DNA of 64,000 bases from LMUY01 sp965199005 (GTDB lineage Bacteria > Pseudomonadota > Alphaproteobacteria > Acetobacterales > Acetobacteraceae): contig CBDAQK010000001.1 in NCBI GenBank assembly GCA_965199005.1, positions 992,001 to 1,056,000 of the forward strand. Reading direction: 5' to 3'. The notes beneath the pieces are model-generated. The model saw only the letters and a program-made list of their open reading frames with translations. It ran no database searches and had not been told where the DNA came from. Each line of letters starts with the position of its first letter. Positions within the stretch are counted from its first letter, which is position 1. A program made the position numbers and the translations under genes. Below, piece after piece: positions 8,144-16,584 of the stretch.

Positions 8144-9058
8144 TCAGCGAGACTTCTTGTAGAGCTTGGTGGCAACTTCAAACATTTCCTCGGGCGCATA
8201 GTTCGGGGCGAATGCTCCGTAATTGCCGAGCAATTCTGGGATTTTTCCGCCCTCGGGATGTCCGTCGACGACCTCCAACTCGCCCGGCGGGTCACCCGGG
8301 AGTGCCACCTCGCCGTTGCCCCAGATTCCTGCGGCTTCGCTATAGTCGCTCGGGCTAAATCTATAGAGCCGACGATGGCTCCCTTCTGCCAAATACTTCT
8401 GGCACTCGGGAATCTTGTCCAGGTTGATGTTGGGTGCTGGCAACATCTTCTCGATCTCGACGCCGGTCAGTTTTTTCAATGCCAGGGCATACGCATGGGC
8501 ATGCACTGAACCACGAACCAGCAGGTAGCCACACACCTCGCGCCCAGTCGGCTCTTTCATCGTCTCGTACACTCGCAGCTTGTGGATGCGGGCGCCGCAT
8601 TCAAGATGGAAATTGTGTAGCAGATCGATGATCACGTTGCCTGTCGTCGTGACCATATCCGTGTTCCAGGACAGGCCATTGCTGTTGACAGGCGTCGCGC
8701 CCCCGCCGTTTGACAGGAATGCGCCCGGCAAGACCGTGTCCTGCATTGAGTGGAACGGAGCCTTTGAGACATCGACATTTGGGGTCGGATCGCCAGGGCC
8801 GTTGTTCAACATAGCAATGCCCGTGCTGACCAATTCCACATGGCCAAGTTCTTCAGCAAATATGGCAGACACCAAGCTGTAAAACGGCCGCAGTTTCGTC
8901 TTGTTTCGAAAGTTGAAGCTTTGAAACATGTAGTTCCCAAGCGTCGACATTTCGCCATATTTGCCGCCGAGAAGCTCCTGAAGGGCTGCGGCGGCGTTCG
9001 GATCAGGCTTCTTCGGCTCGGGCAACTCGGCCTGTAGCTTATCGATGCGCATGAACAT
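8144..9058 (-). CDS. Manganese catalase (non-heme)
   Basis: A 304-residue dimanganese catalase that dismutates hydrogen peroxide. The four-helix-bundle ligands are recognisable: Glu36 in GGKYGEMSTLGNYMFQS, Glu70 and His73 in FAEELGHVE, a Glu in FHLECGAR, and a His in GSVHAHAYALAL. Length is typical. ATG 9058 has GGGAAG about eight bases upstream; ATG 9052 is a possible alternative. It stands first on the minus strand, divergent from the glycosyltransferase gene and followed by the SDR, so the two may be co-transcribed. There is no signal peptide; the enzyme should be cytoplasmic. Confidence 0.93.
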   Translation of the reverse strand: MFMRIDKLQAELPEPKKPDPNAAAALQELLGGKYGEMSTLGNYMFQSFNFRNKTKLRPFYSLVSAIFAEELGHVELVSTGIAMLNNGPGDPTPNVDVSKAPFHSMQDTVLPGAFLSNGGGATPVNSNGLSWNTDMVTTTGNVIIDLLHNFHLECGARIHKLRVYETMKEPTGREVCGYLLVRGSVHAHAYALALKKLTGVEIEKMLPAPNINLDKIPECQKYLAEGSHRRLYRFSPSDYSEAAGIWGNGEVALPGDPPGELEVVDGHPEGGKIPELLGNYGAFAPNYAPEEMFEVATKLYKKSR

Positions 9059-9202
9059 ATGTGAATCTTCCCATGTGATGGCTTGCTGTCACCACGCCCC
9101 TACGGTTTATCGAAAGCTAAGTTCCCAACGGCATACCATGCCTCAAAGATTGGGACTGCAGAACCCAAGACTTACTATTTGATAATCTGACTACCAGTGA
9201 TT

Positions 9203-9220
9203 TAAAACTGACAAGTTTTA
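9203..9220. repeat. AT-rich inverted repeat in the divergent catalase/glycosyltransferase promoter region
   Basis: TAAAACT and AGTTTTA form perfect seven-base arms around GACA. The surrounding stretch, roughly 9160-9240, is much richer in A and T than the rest of the window. It may be a regulator-binding site for either divergent gene; there is no U-run typical of an intrinsic terminator. Function is inferred only from position. Confidence 0.4.
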
Positions 9221-9270
9221 GTGAACGGATGTGAGTAGTTGACGTTCCTTGTTGCGACATGAGGTAGAGG

Positions 9271-10458
9271 GTGTTGGCAGTGAGGGATGACAAGAACTTG
9301 TTTGGTGAACGATATGACAGGTGCCGGCAGCCTTGCATCGTCACCGTTCCAGCACGAGATGAGGTTGATTGCATCCGTTCTTGCCTGGAAGCACTCGATG
9401 GCCAGGTCGGCGCTCAAATCGATGACATCGTGGTCCTGGCTAATAACTGCAAAGATGGAACGGCCGCCGTTGCAAGGGCGGTGCCGTTGCGTCCAGGCAC
9501 GAATCTCCATGTGATTGAAAGGGAGCTAGTGCCGGCAGATGCAAACGCGGGCACCGCCCGACGCCTTGCCTTCGACGTGGCGGTTCAACTCGCTGGACGC
9601 GATGGCATTCTCCTCACCACGGACGCCGACGGCCTTGTCGAACCGGACTGGCTTGCGGCGAATTTGGATGCGATTGCAGCCGGAGCGGACGCTGTCGCCG
9701 GGTGGGTTGAACTGCATCCGCTCGATTGGGGAAAGATACCGTGCGAACTACACGAGGACGATGCGCGCGAACGCGAATATGACGCGCTGTGCGATCGCAT
9801 CCACGCGCTCCTGGACCCTGACCCTTTCGATCCGGAGCCGCGTCATACCCAGCATTCCGGTGCCAGCATCGCCGTGACTGTAGGGGCATACCGACGAAGC
9901 GGCGGTATTCCTCACGTCGCATCGGGAGAAGATCGCGCGCTGATTGCAGCGTTACGGCGCGTGGACGCGCGAATACGGCACTCGCTCGCCGTGCACGTCA
10001 CCGTTTCTGGTCGCACCCTTGGCCGTGCTGCGGGTGGTATGGCTGAAACAATCAGCCGGCGGCTCAAGAAGCCCGACGAGTATCTCGACGACCGTTTGGA
10101 ACCGGCCATGGTTTGCGCCCGGCGCGCTGCTGCCCGGGGGATGTTAAGACGCGCTTCAGTGTCGCCCGAACATGGCTTCACCGACGTCAGCGAACTTCTG
10201 GGTCTGCCCGTTACGGAAGTCGCCAGCATGGTGAAGTCGCAGTGTTTTGGCGAAGCGTGGCACATTCTGGAGGAGACAGCGCCGCTTCTCACGCGCCACA
10301 GGGTCGCGGTCGCCGGACTACAGGATGAAGTGAATGCCGCCCAGGCCATCCTGCACGTCTTAAACCGAGAGGCCGGTCCACGCTCCGAAACGGAAATCAT
10401 GCGAGTGCTCGGGTGCTCGCGAGAGGAATATGCAGCGACAGGTCTGCACGATCATTGA
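9271..10458 (+). CDS. Family 2 glycosyltransferase of the PIG-L/NodS-associated type
   Basis: A 395-residue GT-A fold transferase. The N-terminus gives TVPARDEVDCIRSCLEAL, then VVLANNCKDGTAAVAR, the metal-binding TTDADGLVEPDWLAANL, an HSGASIAV segment, and GEDRALIAALRRVDARIRH near residue 220. This arrangement matches glycosyltransferases I recall beside acyl-CoA dehydrogenase, PIG-L deacetylase and NodS-like methyltransferase genes; the other three members lie at 47559-49926 here. A C-terminal extension of about 80 residues follows the transferase core. Start is GTG at 9271 or 9280, both served by the GAGGTAGAGG purine run. No membrane helix is evident. Donor and acceptor are unknown. Confidence 0.85.
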   Translation: MLAVRDDKNLFGERYDRCRQPCIVTVPARDEVDCIRSCLEALDGQVGAQIDDIVVLANNCKDGTAAVARAVPLRPGTNLHVIERELVPADANAGTARRLAFDVAVQLAGRDGILLTTDADGLVEPDWLAANLDAIAAGADAVAGWVELHPLDWGKIPCELHEDDAREREYDALCDRIHALLDPDPFDPEPRHTQHSGASIAVTVGAYRRSGGIPHVASGEDRALIAALRRVDARIRHSLAVHVTVSGRTLGRAAGGMAETISRRLKKPDEYLDDRLEPAMVCARRAAARGMLRRASVSPEHGFTDVSELLGLPVTEVASMVKSQCFGEAWHILEETAPLLTRHRVAVAGLQDEVNAAQAILHVLNREAGPRSETEIMRVLGCSREEYAATGLHDH

Positions 10459-10961
10459 TGCGCACGTCATTCACCGGGCAGTTCCTAAGCTGAGTGGCGG
10501 GCTGGATACGCCGAGTAAGGCTTGCCTCAGTCTGCCAAAAAGGCTTTGCGTTCGGCGCCAGTCCCACCATCGCGGTCAAGCAGTTCTGCATCATCTCGGG
10601 CTGGTCGCGACAGTAATGGTTTGCACTTCAAGGAACACCTTCCCGGTTGTGCCCGCGAACCCACAGCCTTCGGTGTATTGCAAAGGATTGGCAAAGGAGA
10701 CGATCGTGGGGAGGCGGTTTAACGCTTTGGGATGCACAAGCATGCTCGACTTCTATCAGCGCGCAGGAACAGGGCGCGGTGTCCGGCTGCGACGAAACCA
10801 AGTTGGTATGCCAGCGGGGTAAAAACCGGTTGTTGCGGACCATGCGCAGTCGCTCTGGCCCAGACCGCGGCCTGGCATTCCACCCTGGTCGCCATACCTC
10901 TCGTGCAGTAAAGCTGTGGCTCATGCCGCGGTAAGCGGGGCCTGTGGGGAGACTCCGCGTC
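10459..10961 (+). other. About 500-base stretch without a convincing gene
   Basis: Open frames occur on both strands but none has a credible start site, composition or recognisable domain. The segment separates the glycosyltransferase from the acyl-CoA ligase and may hold the ligase promoter; GGAG at 10948-10951 serves the ligase start. I see no repeat, tRNA or mobile-element end. It could be decayed coding DNA. Confidence 0.4.
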
Positions 10962-12482
10962 ATGATCGCCACCACCGTCTGGGACATCGCGACATCCGTT
11001 ACCGGTGCGCGCACGGTTGGGGCGCCGGGCAGGCCTTGGATGGACGGCCCCGGTCTGCGGCGCCTGGCGGAAGCGGTGCGCGCCACCCTGTCAGCCGCCG
11101 GTATTGGGCCGGACAGCCGGGTGGCAATCGTCCTGCCGAACGGTCCGGAGATGGCGACCGCCTTTCTGACCATCGCCGCCGCCTGCTGTGCCGCGCCGTT
11201 GAACCCGGCCTACACGGGGGACGAGTTCGAGTTCTATCTCGCCGATCTACGGCCCGCTGCCATCGTCCTGGCGGCGGCGGAGAGCGGGCCGGCCAGGGAA
11301 GCGGCCGGTCGGCTGCATATTCCGGTGCTGGCGCTGCATGCCGGCGGGGGCGCGGCCGGGTGGTTCGAACTCGACTCCTCGGCGCTGCCGGCCGCGCCAG
11401 CAACCGCTAGGCGAGCCGCCCGTCCGGATGACCCGGCGTTGGTGCTGCACACCTCCGGCACCACCGCGCGGCCGAAGATCGTGCCGTTGAGCAACGGTAA
11501 CATCGCTTCCTCCGCCCGCCATATCGCAGACTCGCTGGCCCTATCCCCGGCCGATACCTGCCTCAACGTCATGCCGCTATTCCACATCCACGGGCTGATC
11601 GCCGCCGTTACCGCCTCGCTCTACGCCGGCGCTGCCGTCTGCTGCACCGCTGGCTTCAACGCCTTCAAGTTCGGCGAACTGTTGGCCGAGGTGAAGCCCA
11701 GCTGGTACACCGCAGTCCCCACCATGCACCAGGCGATCCTGATGCGGATGAGCACGCACCGGGAGCGGGCGCGCGCCGCCGGGCTACGGCTGATCCGCTC
11801 TTCCTCCGCCTCCCTGCCGCCGCAGGTGATGCTGGAACTGGAGGATGTGTTCGGCGCCCCTGTCATCGAGGCCTACGGCATGACGGAGGCCGCACACCAG
11901 ATGGCGGCCAACCCGCTGCCGCCCCGTTCGCGCAAGCCAGGCGCGGTCGGCATCGCCGCTGGGCCGGAAATCGCCATCATGGACGATGAGGGAATCCTGC
12001 TGCCGCAGGGCGCGGTGGGCGAGGTCGTGATCCGCGGCCCGAACGTGACGCAGGGTTACGACAACAACCCCGGTGCAAATGCCAAGGCCTTCACGGACGG
12101 CTGGTTTCGCACGGGCGACCAGGGGCGGCTCGACCCCGAGGGATACCTGTTTCTCACCGGCCGGTTGAAGGAGCAGATCAGCCGCGGTGGCGAAAAGATC
12201 AGCCCGCTGGAGGTGGACGTCGTGCTACTGGACCACCCGGCCGTGGCCGAGGTCTGCACCTTCGGCATCCCGCACGGCAAATTGGGCGAGGAAGTGGGTG
12301 CGGTCGTCGTGCCACGGCCAGGCAACACGCTGACCGAGACGGACATTCGCGATTTCGCCGCGACCCGGCTGGCGGCGTTCAAGGTGCCACGCCGGGTGCT
12401 GATCATGGACGCCATTCCCAAGGGCGCCACCGGGAAAGTCCAGCGCATCGGACTGGCCGCCAAGCTCGGCCTGGGCGCGTAA
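10962..12482 (+). CDS. AMP-forming acyl-CoA synthetase, oxalate-CoA ligase-like
   Basis: A 506-residue ANL-superfamily ligase with the P-loop LHTSGTTARPK, the YGMTEAAHQMAANPLP adenylate motif, WFRTGDQG and the C-terminal GATGKVQR lysine motif. The TEA-H-M-NPLP block, the GYDNNPGANAKAF segment and LKEQISRGGEKISPLEVD closely recall oxalyl-CoA synthetases (plant AAE3, yeast Pcs60), so oxalate is the leading substrate guess rather than a long-chain acid. ATG 10962 has GGAG ten bases upstream. The next gene starts four bases after its stop. No oxalyl-CoA decarboxylase or formyl-CoA transferase of clear identity is adjacent, which weakens the oxalate assignment. Confidence 0.85.
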   Translation: MIATTVWDIATSVTGARTVGAPGRPWMDGPGLRRLAEAVRATLSAAGIGPDSRVAIVLPNGPEMATAFLTIAAACCAAPLNPAYTGDEFEFYLADLRPAAIVLAAAESGPAREAAGRLHIPVLALHAGGGAAGWFELDSSALPAAPATARRAARPDDPALVLHTSGTTARPKIVPLSNGNIASSARHIADSLALSPADTCLNVMPLFHIHGLIAAVTASLYAGAAVCCTAGFNAFKFGELLAEVKPSWYTAVPTMHQAILMRMSTHRERARAAGLRLIRSSSASLPPQVMLELEDVFGAPVIEAYGMTEAAHQMAANPLPPRSRKPGAVGIAAGPEIAIMDDEGILLPQGAVGEVVIRGPNVTQGYDNNPGANAKAFTDGWFRTGDQGRLDPEGYLFLTGRLKEQISRGGEKISPLEVDVVLLDHPAVAEVCTFGIPHGKLGEEVGAVVVPRPGNTLTETDIRDFAATRLAAFKVPRRVLIMDAIPKGATGKVQRIGLAAKLGLGA

Positions 12483-12486
12483 CCGC

Positions 12487-13485
12487 ATGCCCAGCATCTG
12501 CGTGTTCGGCGCCGGCGCGATCGGCGGCTATATGGCGGCCAAACTGGAGGCGGCGGGCACACCGGTCTCCCTCGTGGCCCGGGGCCCGCATCTGGCGGCC
12601 GTGCAGCAGAATGGTTTGGTCCTGCACTCCGGCGGCGAACGCACCGTTACCCATCCTCGCGCCGTCCCCCATGGGAGCGAGATCGGCCCGCAGGACTACC
12701 TTGTGATCACGCTGAAGGCGCATTCGCTGGAGCCGGCACTGCCGCAACTCGCGCCGCTGGTCGGCCCGGACACCACGATCGTCTGTGCCGTCAATGGGGT
12801 GCCGTGGTGGTACACCTATGGTCTCCCGGGGGCGTTCGAAGGCCGGCGCATCCTATCGGTCGATCCCGAAGGAGCGCTGGATCGCGCCTTACCCCCCGCC
12901 CAATGCCTGGGCTGCATCGTCTACCCGGCGGCGACCGTGCCGTCGCCCGGCGTCATCGATCACACCTACGGTGACCGCTTCAGCCTGGGCGAGCCGAGCG
13001 GCGAACGTTCGCAACGGGCAAACAGGCTATCGTCACTGCTGATCGGCGCCGGGCTGAAGGCGCCGGTCCGTCCCCGTATCCGCGACGAGCTATGGGTCAA
13101 GCTGTGGGGCAACATGGCGTTCAACCCCATCAGCGTCCTGACGATGGCGACGCTGGATATGATCACCGGCGACCCCGGCACCCGCGCGGTCTGCCGCAGC
13201 ATGATGCTGGAGGGCCAGGCCATTGCGGAGGCGCTCGGCGTCCGGTTGGCCATCGGCGTCGACAAGCGCATCGAGGGGGCTGCCGAAGTCGGCCGGCACA
13301 AGACCTCGATGCTGCAGGATTTGGAACTCGGCCGGCCACTGGAAATCGAGGCGATCCTAGGGGCGGTCTTGGAAATGGCCGAGTGGACCGGGGTGCCCGC
13401 CCCGATCAGCCAAACGGTGCTCTCGCTCGTACGGCAGCGGGCAGCCAGCCGGTCCCAGGCGGAGCAACCGACTCACCCGCGGTGA
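12487..13485 (+). CDS. 2-dehydropantoate 2-reductase family protein (ApbA/PanE-like)
   Basis: A 332-residue NADPH-dependent reductase: Rossmann motif FGAGAIGGYMAAKL at the N-terminus, VKAHSLEPAL-like LKAHS segment near residue 78, VNGVPWWY, and the C-terminal helical domain with ELWVKLWGNMAFNPIS and HKTSMLQDLELGRPLEIE, which carries the conserved catalytic Lys and Asn/Ser region. These enzymes reduce ketopantoate or other 2-oxo acids. Because it is coupled to an acyl-CoA ligase and not to panB/panC, a catabolic 2-oxo/2-hydroxy acid role is at least as likely as pantothenate synthesis. Confidence 0.88.
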   Translation: MPSICVFGAGAIGGYMAAKLEAAGTPVSLVARGPHLAAVQQNGLVLHSGGERTVTHPRAVPHGSEIGPQDYLVITLKAHSLEPALPQLAPLVGPDTTIVCAVNGVPWWYTYGLPGAFEGRRILSVDPEGALDRALPPAQCLGCIVYPAATVPSPGVIDHTYGDRFSLGEPSGERSQRANRLSSLLIGAGLKAPVRPRIRDELWVKLWGNMAFNPISVLTMATLDMITGDPGTRAVCRSMMLEGQAIAEALGVRLAIGVDKRIEGAAEVGRHKTSMLQDLELGRPLEIEAILGAVLEMAEWTGVPAPISQTVLSLVRQRAASRSQAEQPTHPR

Positions 13486-13548
13486 TGGAGAGCCAGGCCA
13501 TCGACCGCTTCAGTCGTCTGGTCCTTTACACTCTTGATGGAACGGCCG

Positions 13549-14148
13549 TCAGGGTATTTGGGCGGTTGGCACTGGAAGTCCCATTTCTGGAATCGCGGCC
13601 GGAGAGAACTCCCCCGCGCGGATGGCTGGCTGCAAGGTTTCGAAGGAGCGCCCCGCCAAGAATGCTTGGTAGACCTTTTCCGGGTCGAAGAATGTGCCGA
13701 TGGGATTGCGCTGGAAATCACGGGATGTTTGCATGAACGCGGTCGACCGCTTCCAATCGCCGAAATTATCGCTCTGCAGTTCCACGAAGTTTCCCTCCGG
13801 ATCCTTGTAGTAGAGCGATATTGTCAAACCATGGTCGAGGCAGAAGGCGGGCGAAATGCCTTCGCCTTTCAGCCGGTCGTAGGACGACATCAGGTCAGCG
13901 AAGCAGGCATACTCGAAGGCGCTGTGATGCATCCCATTATGGCCGGTTTTCTCGGGATCGTCGGCGAGCCCCGGTACTGAAAGGAATGCGACACGATGGT
14001 TCGCCTCGTCGTTCGTGGTCCAGGCGTTGTTCGCATCCTGGAAGGTCACTTTCGCTCCCACGACTTTCACATACCAATCGACCATCTCCTGCAGGTGGCT
14101 GGTCTTGATCGTCACGTGGTGAAAGGCTGGCCTGATCACATCCGGCAT
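13549..14148 (-). CDS. VOC-superfamily protein, extradiol dioxygenase-like
   Basis: A 199-residue vicinal-oxygen-chelate protein. Metal-site candidates are His in FHHVTIKTSHLQ near residue 10, His in GMHHSAFEY near residue 73, and Glu in DPEGNFVELQ near residue 125, which fits the 2-His-1-carboxylate set. A C-terminal tail of about 60 residues follows. The pattern resembles type I extradiol dioxygenases and related glyoxalase-fold enzymes; dioxygenase activity is possible but not shown. It converges on the reductase gene and diverges from an ABC receptor gene. Confidence 0.8.
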   Translation of the reverse strand: MPDVIRPAFHHVTIKTSHLQEMVDWYVKVVGAKVTFQDANNAWTTNDEANHRVAFLSVPGLADDPEKTGHNGMHHSAFEYACFADLMSSYDRLKGEGISPAFCLDHGLTISLYYKDPEGNFVELQSDNFGDWKRSTAFMQTSRDFQRNPIGTFFDPEKVYQAFLAGRSFETLQPAIRAGEFSPAAIPEMGLPVPTAQIP

Positions 14149-14314
14149 CGGTTTCCCCGCTCGTTCGCGCCCAGTGGCAGCGCCCGTTCATTTTGATCAC
14201 TATAGCCGGCACGACGATGCGGACAAGATGACGCAAATACGGTTGCGATGCCGTCCTGGCATCGTCTCGGAGAGCACCCGAAGCGATGCTGCAGCCAAGA
14301 TGCCAAATCAGCAT

Positions 14315-14328
14315 CGTTCCCGGGAACG
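14315..14328. promoter_or_regulatory. Perfect 14-base palindrome upstream of ABC receptor gene
   Basis: CGTTCCCGGGAACG is perfectly self-complementary and lies about 80 bases before the start of the substrate-binding protein gene and 165 bases before the divergent VOC gene. Its position in the only regulatory space between two divergent genes suggests a dimeric repressor or activator site. No regulator gene is adjacent, so the binder is unknown. Confidence 0.4.
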
Positions 14329-14408
14329 TTCCATCTTTACTTGCCAGCCCTGCATCTGCACAACGAGCCCAATAGCGAGAATCAAGATTGATCCTGGAGG
14401 AAAATCAG

Positions 14409-15611
14409 ATGCTCACCCCTCGCTTTCTCGTCGGCCTGGCTGCATTGCTGTTAACGGGCGCGCCGCTTCACGCCCAATCCATCAAGATCGGCGTGCTGAG
14501 CGATCTCTCCAGCATGTTCACCGATGTCACCGGGAAGGGATCGGTTCAGGGCGCTCGCATGGCGGTCGAGGATTTCGGGAGCACGCTGCTCGGCCGCCCG
14601 ATCGAAATTGTGAGTGCGGATCACCAGAACAAACCTGAAGTCGCAATCGGCATCGCTAGACGCTGGTATGAGCAGGATGGCGTCGAGGTCATCGTCGATC
14701 TGCCGAACTCGTCAGTGGCCCTCGCCGTGCAGGGAATTTCCCGCGACGAGAAGAAGATCGTCCTGCAGACCGCGGCGGGCGTGGAAGACCTCTCCGGCAA
14801 ACTATGCACGCCGTATTCCTTCCAGTGGACATGGGACAGCTACTCCCAGGCTAAGGTTATCGCGACCACGCTGCCCAAACTGTCACCCGACACCTGGTTC
14901 AACGTCGCCGCGGACTACTCCTTTGGGATCACGTTGGAGAACAACCTGGCGCGGTTCATCCGCGAGGAAGGCGGCACTGTGGTGGGCTCGGCACGCCACC
15001 CCATCAATACGGCCGATCTTTCATCCTTCCTGCTTCAGGCACAGGCTTCAAGGGCCAATACCATCGTGCTCGCCAGCGGAGGCACTGACGGTGTGACCAG
15101 CATCAAGCAGGCGGCCGAATTCGGCATCGGACAGGCGAGCGGGCAGCGGCTCGTCGCCGCGGCGGCCTTCATCATGGACATACACGCCGCCGGGTTGCAG
15201 GCGGCGCAGGGCATCTACCTTCCCGAGGCGTTCTATTGGGATCGCGACGACGCCACACGCGCTTTTGCAAAGCGGTTCGAAGCGACGATGGGCAGGGTCC
15301 CGAACGACTTCCATGTGGCCGTCTATTCGGCGGTGCTGCACTGGCTGCAGGCCGTTCGCGATGCAGGGACGCTGGAGGCCGATGCCGTGGCGGCGAAGAT
15401 GCGGGAGAATCCCGTGAATGACGCCTTCGCGCAGGGCGCCCACATACGGGCTGACGGCAAACTGGTCCACGACGTCATGATGATGCAGGTCAAGACTCCT
15501 GCCGAAAGCCACTCCGAATACGACCTGTTCAAGATCGTAAAAATCGTGCCGGGGGATCAAATTGTCCGTCCACTGGCTGAGAGTGAATGCCCCCTGGTTC
15601 ACCGCGACTGA
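14409..15611 (+). CDS. ABC transporter substrate-binding protein, branched-chain amino acid/amide type
   Basis: A 400-residue periplasmic receptor of the Peripla_BP_6 type. It begins with a cleavable signal peptide (hydrophobic core FLVGLAALLLTGAP, cleavage near HAQS) followed by IKIGVLSDLSSMFTDVTG, the usual ligand-domain opening. ATG 14409 has GGAGG nine bases upstream. It resembles the second receptor at 17364 in order and motifs (WYEQDGVEVIVDL, NVAADYSFG, EAFYWDRDD). No permease or ATPase gene is nearby, so it must work with components elsewhere. Ligand is unknown. Confidence 0.88.
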   Translation: MLTPRFLVGLAALLLTGAPLHAQSIKIGVLSDLSSMFTDVTGKGSVQGARMAVEDFGSTLLGRPIEIVSADHQNKPEVAIGIARRWYEQDGVEVIVDLPNSSVALAVQGISRDEKKIVLQTAAGVEDLSGKLCTPYSFQWTWDSYSQAKVIATTLPKLSPDTWFNVAADYSFGITLENNLARFIREEGGTVVGSARHPINTADLSSFLLQAQASRANTIVLASGGTDGVTSIKQAAEFGIGQASGQRLVAAAAFIMDIHAAGLQAAQGIYLPEAFYWDRDDATRAFAKRFEATMGRVPNDFHVAVYSAVLHWLQAVRDAGTLEADAVAAKMRENPVNDAFAQGAHIRADGKLVHDVMMMQVKTPAESHSEYDLFKIVKIVPGDQIVRPLAESECPLVHRD

Positions 15612-15701
15612 GCGGGAGCGGTCGCCCCTGGCCGCTCATGCGGCGGCACAAAGCAGTTCCCTGATTGGGGCGGAGGCCCAAGAGCCGGCCGTCTCGGGGC
15701 G

Positions 15702-16517
15702 TCAGTCCTCCAACCTCGTGTGCGCGCCGGCCTGGCCGATCCGCCAGTAGCCAGCCGCGCGCACCTGGTTGCGCGGCAACCCGCGCTCGTCCAGCAGATG
15801 AGCGCGCATGGCGCGGACAGTTTCATTTTCACCAGCCAGCCAAGCATGCACGTGGCCTGCTGGCAGCGCCGCCGCCCGGAGGGCGTCCAACAACAGTGTT
15901 CCAGCGCCTGCAGGCTTGCCGTTGCGGTGCAGCCAAATGACGGAGGCGTTGGCGGCGGTTGGCAGATGACGCTCTTCCCCGGGGTCTGCCACCTCGATCA
16001 GGACGATCGCGCGTGCGCCAGGACGCATCTCCCCCAGCCAGCGGCCAATGGCAGGAAGTGCGGTTTCGTCGCCCGCGAGGAGGTAGGCATCGAACTCATC
16101 AGAGACCAGGAACGACCCGCGCGGCCCCCCGACCCCAAGCCACTGGCCGGGTCGTGCCTGACCAGCCCACGTGCTAGCGGGTCCATCGCCGTGCAGCACG
16201 AAGTCGATCGTGAGTTCGGCGGCTTCGGGATCAAAGCTCCGCGGGGTATAATCGCGCGCGATGGGTCGAACGGTGTCGTCAGGAAAAGCCGGTCCACTCG
16301 GGCGCATGACTGGAAGCGCTGGCTTGTCCTGACCAGCGGCCGGAAAGAACAGTTTTACATGGTCGTCGGGAGCAAGCGAGGCAAACCCCTCCAGCGCTTC
16401 GCCTCCGAGCACGATGCGCTTCATGCGAGGAGAAAGCTGTTCCACGCGCACGACCTGTAGCAGCCGCATCTTGGTTTCGTGGCGCACGCGCAGGGCCGAG
16501 CGATTGATTGCGTTCAT
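15702..16517 (-). CDS. Siderophore-interacting protein, ferric-chelate reductase (YqjH/ViuB-like)
   Basis: A 271-residue cytoplasmic flavoprotein. The FAD domain contains the RDYTPRSFD motif (R-x-Y-T-x-R) after a variable N-terminal barrel that includes SPRMKRIVLGG; the C-terminal SIP domain has LAGDETALPAIGRWL and HAWLAGENETVRAMR. Such enzymes use NAD(P)H to reduce iron from ferric siderophores. The PadR regulator gene lies 67 bases upstream on the same strand, giving the same regulator-reductase pairing as YqjI-YqjH of Escherichia coli, although there the genes are divergent. Confidence 0.88.
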   Translation of the reverse strand: MNAINRSALRVRHETKMRLLQVVRVEQLSPRMKRIVLGGEALEGFASLAPDDHVKLFFPAAGQDKPALPVMRPSGPAFPDDTVRPIARDYTPRSFDPEAAELTIDFVLHGDGPASTWAGQARPGQWLGVGGPRGSFLVSDEFDAYLLAGDETALPAIGRWLGEMRPGARAIVLIEVADPGEERHLPTAANASVIWLHRNGKPAGAGTLLLDALRAAALPAGHVHAWLAGENETVRAMRAHLLDERGLPRNQVRAAGYWRIGQAGAHTRLED

Positions 16518-16584
16518 TGTCCCAAAGATCCCTATGTCAGACGTGATATTTCAACCGCGCTCGCGATGTCGCGATGCGTGACGG

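Noticed and set aside
10430..11173. Frames of 130 (plus) and 181 (minus) codons between the glycosyltransferase and ligase
   Set aside because: No credible start, composition or domain; the minus frame runs into the ligase.
15616..15637. GAGCGG/CCGCTC hairpin between convergent ABC receptor and siderophore-interacting genes, considered as terminator
   Set aside because: Only six-base arms with a ten-base loop and no T-run on either side.
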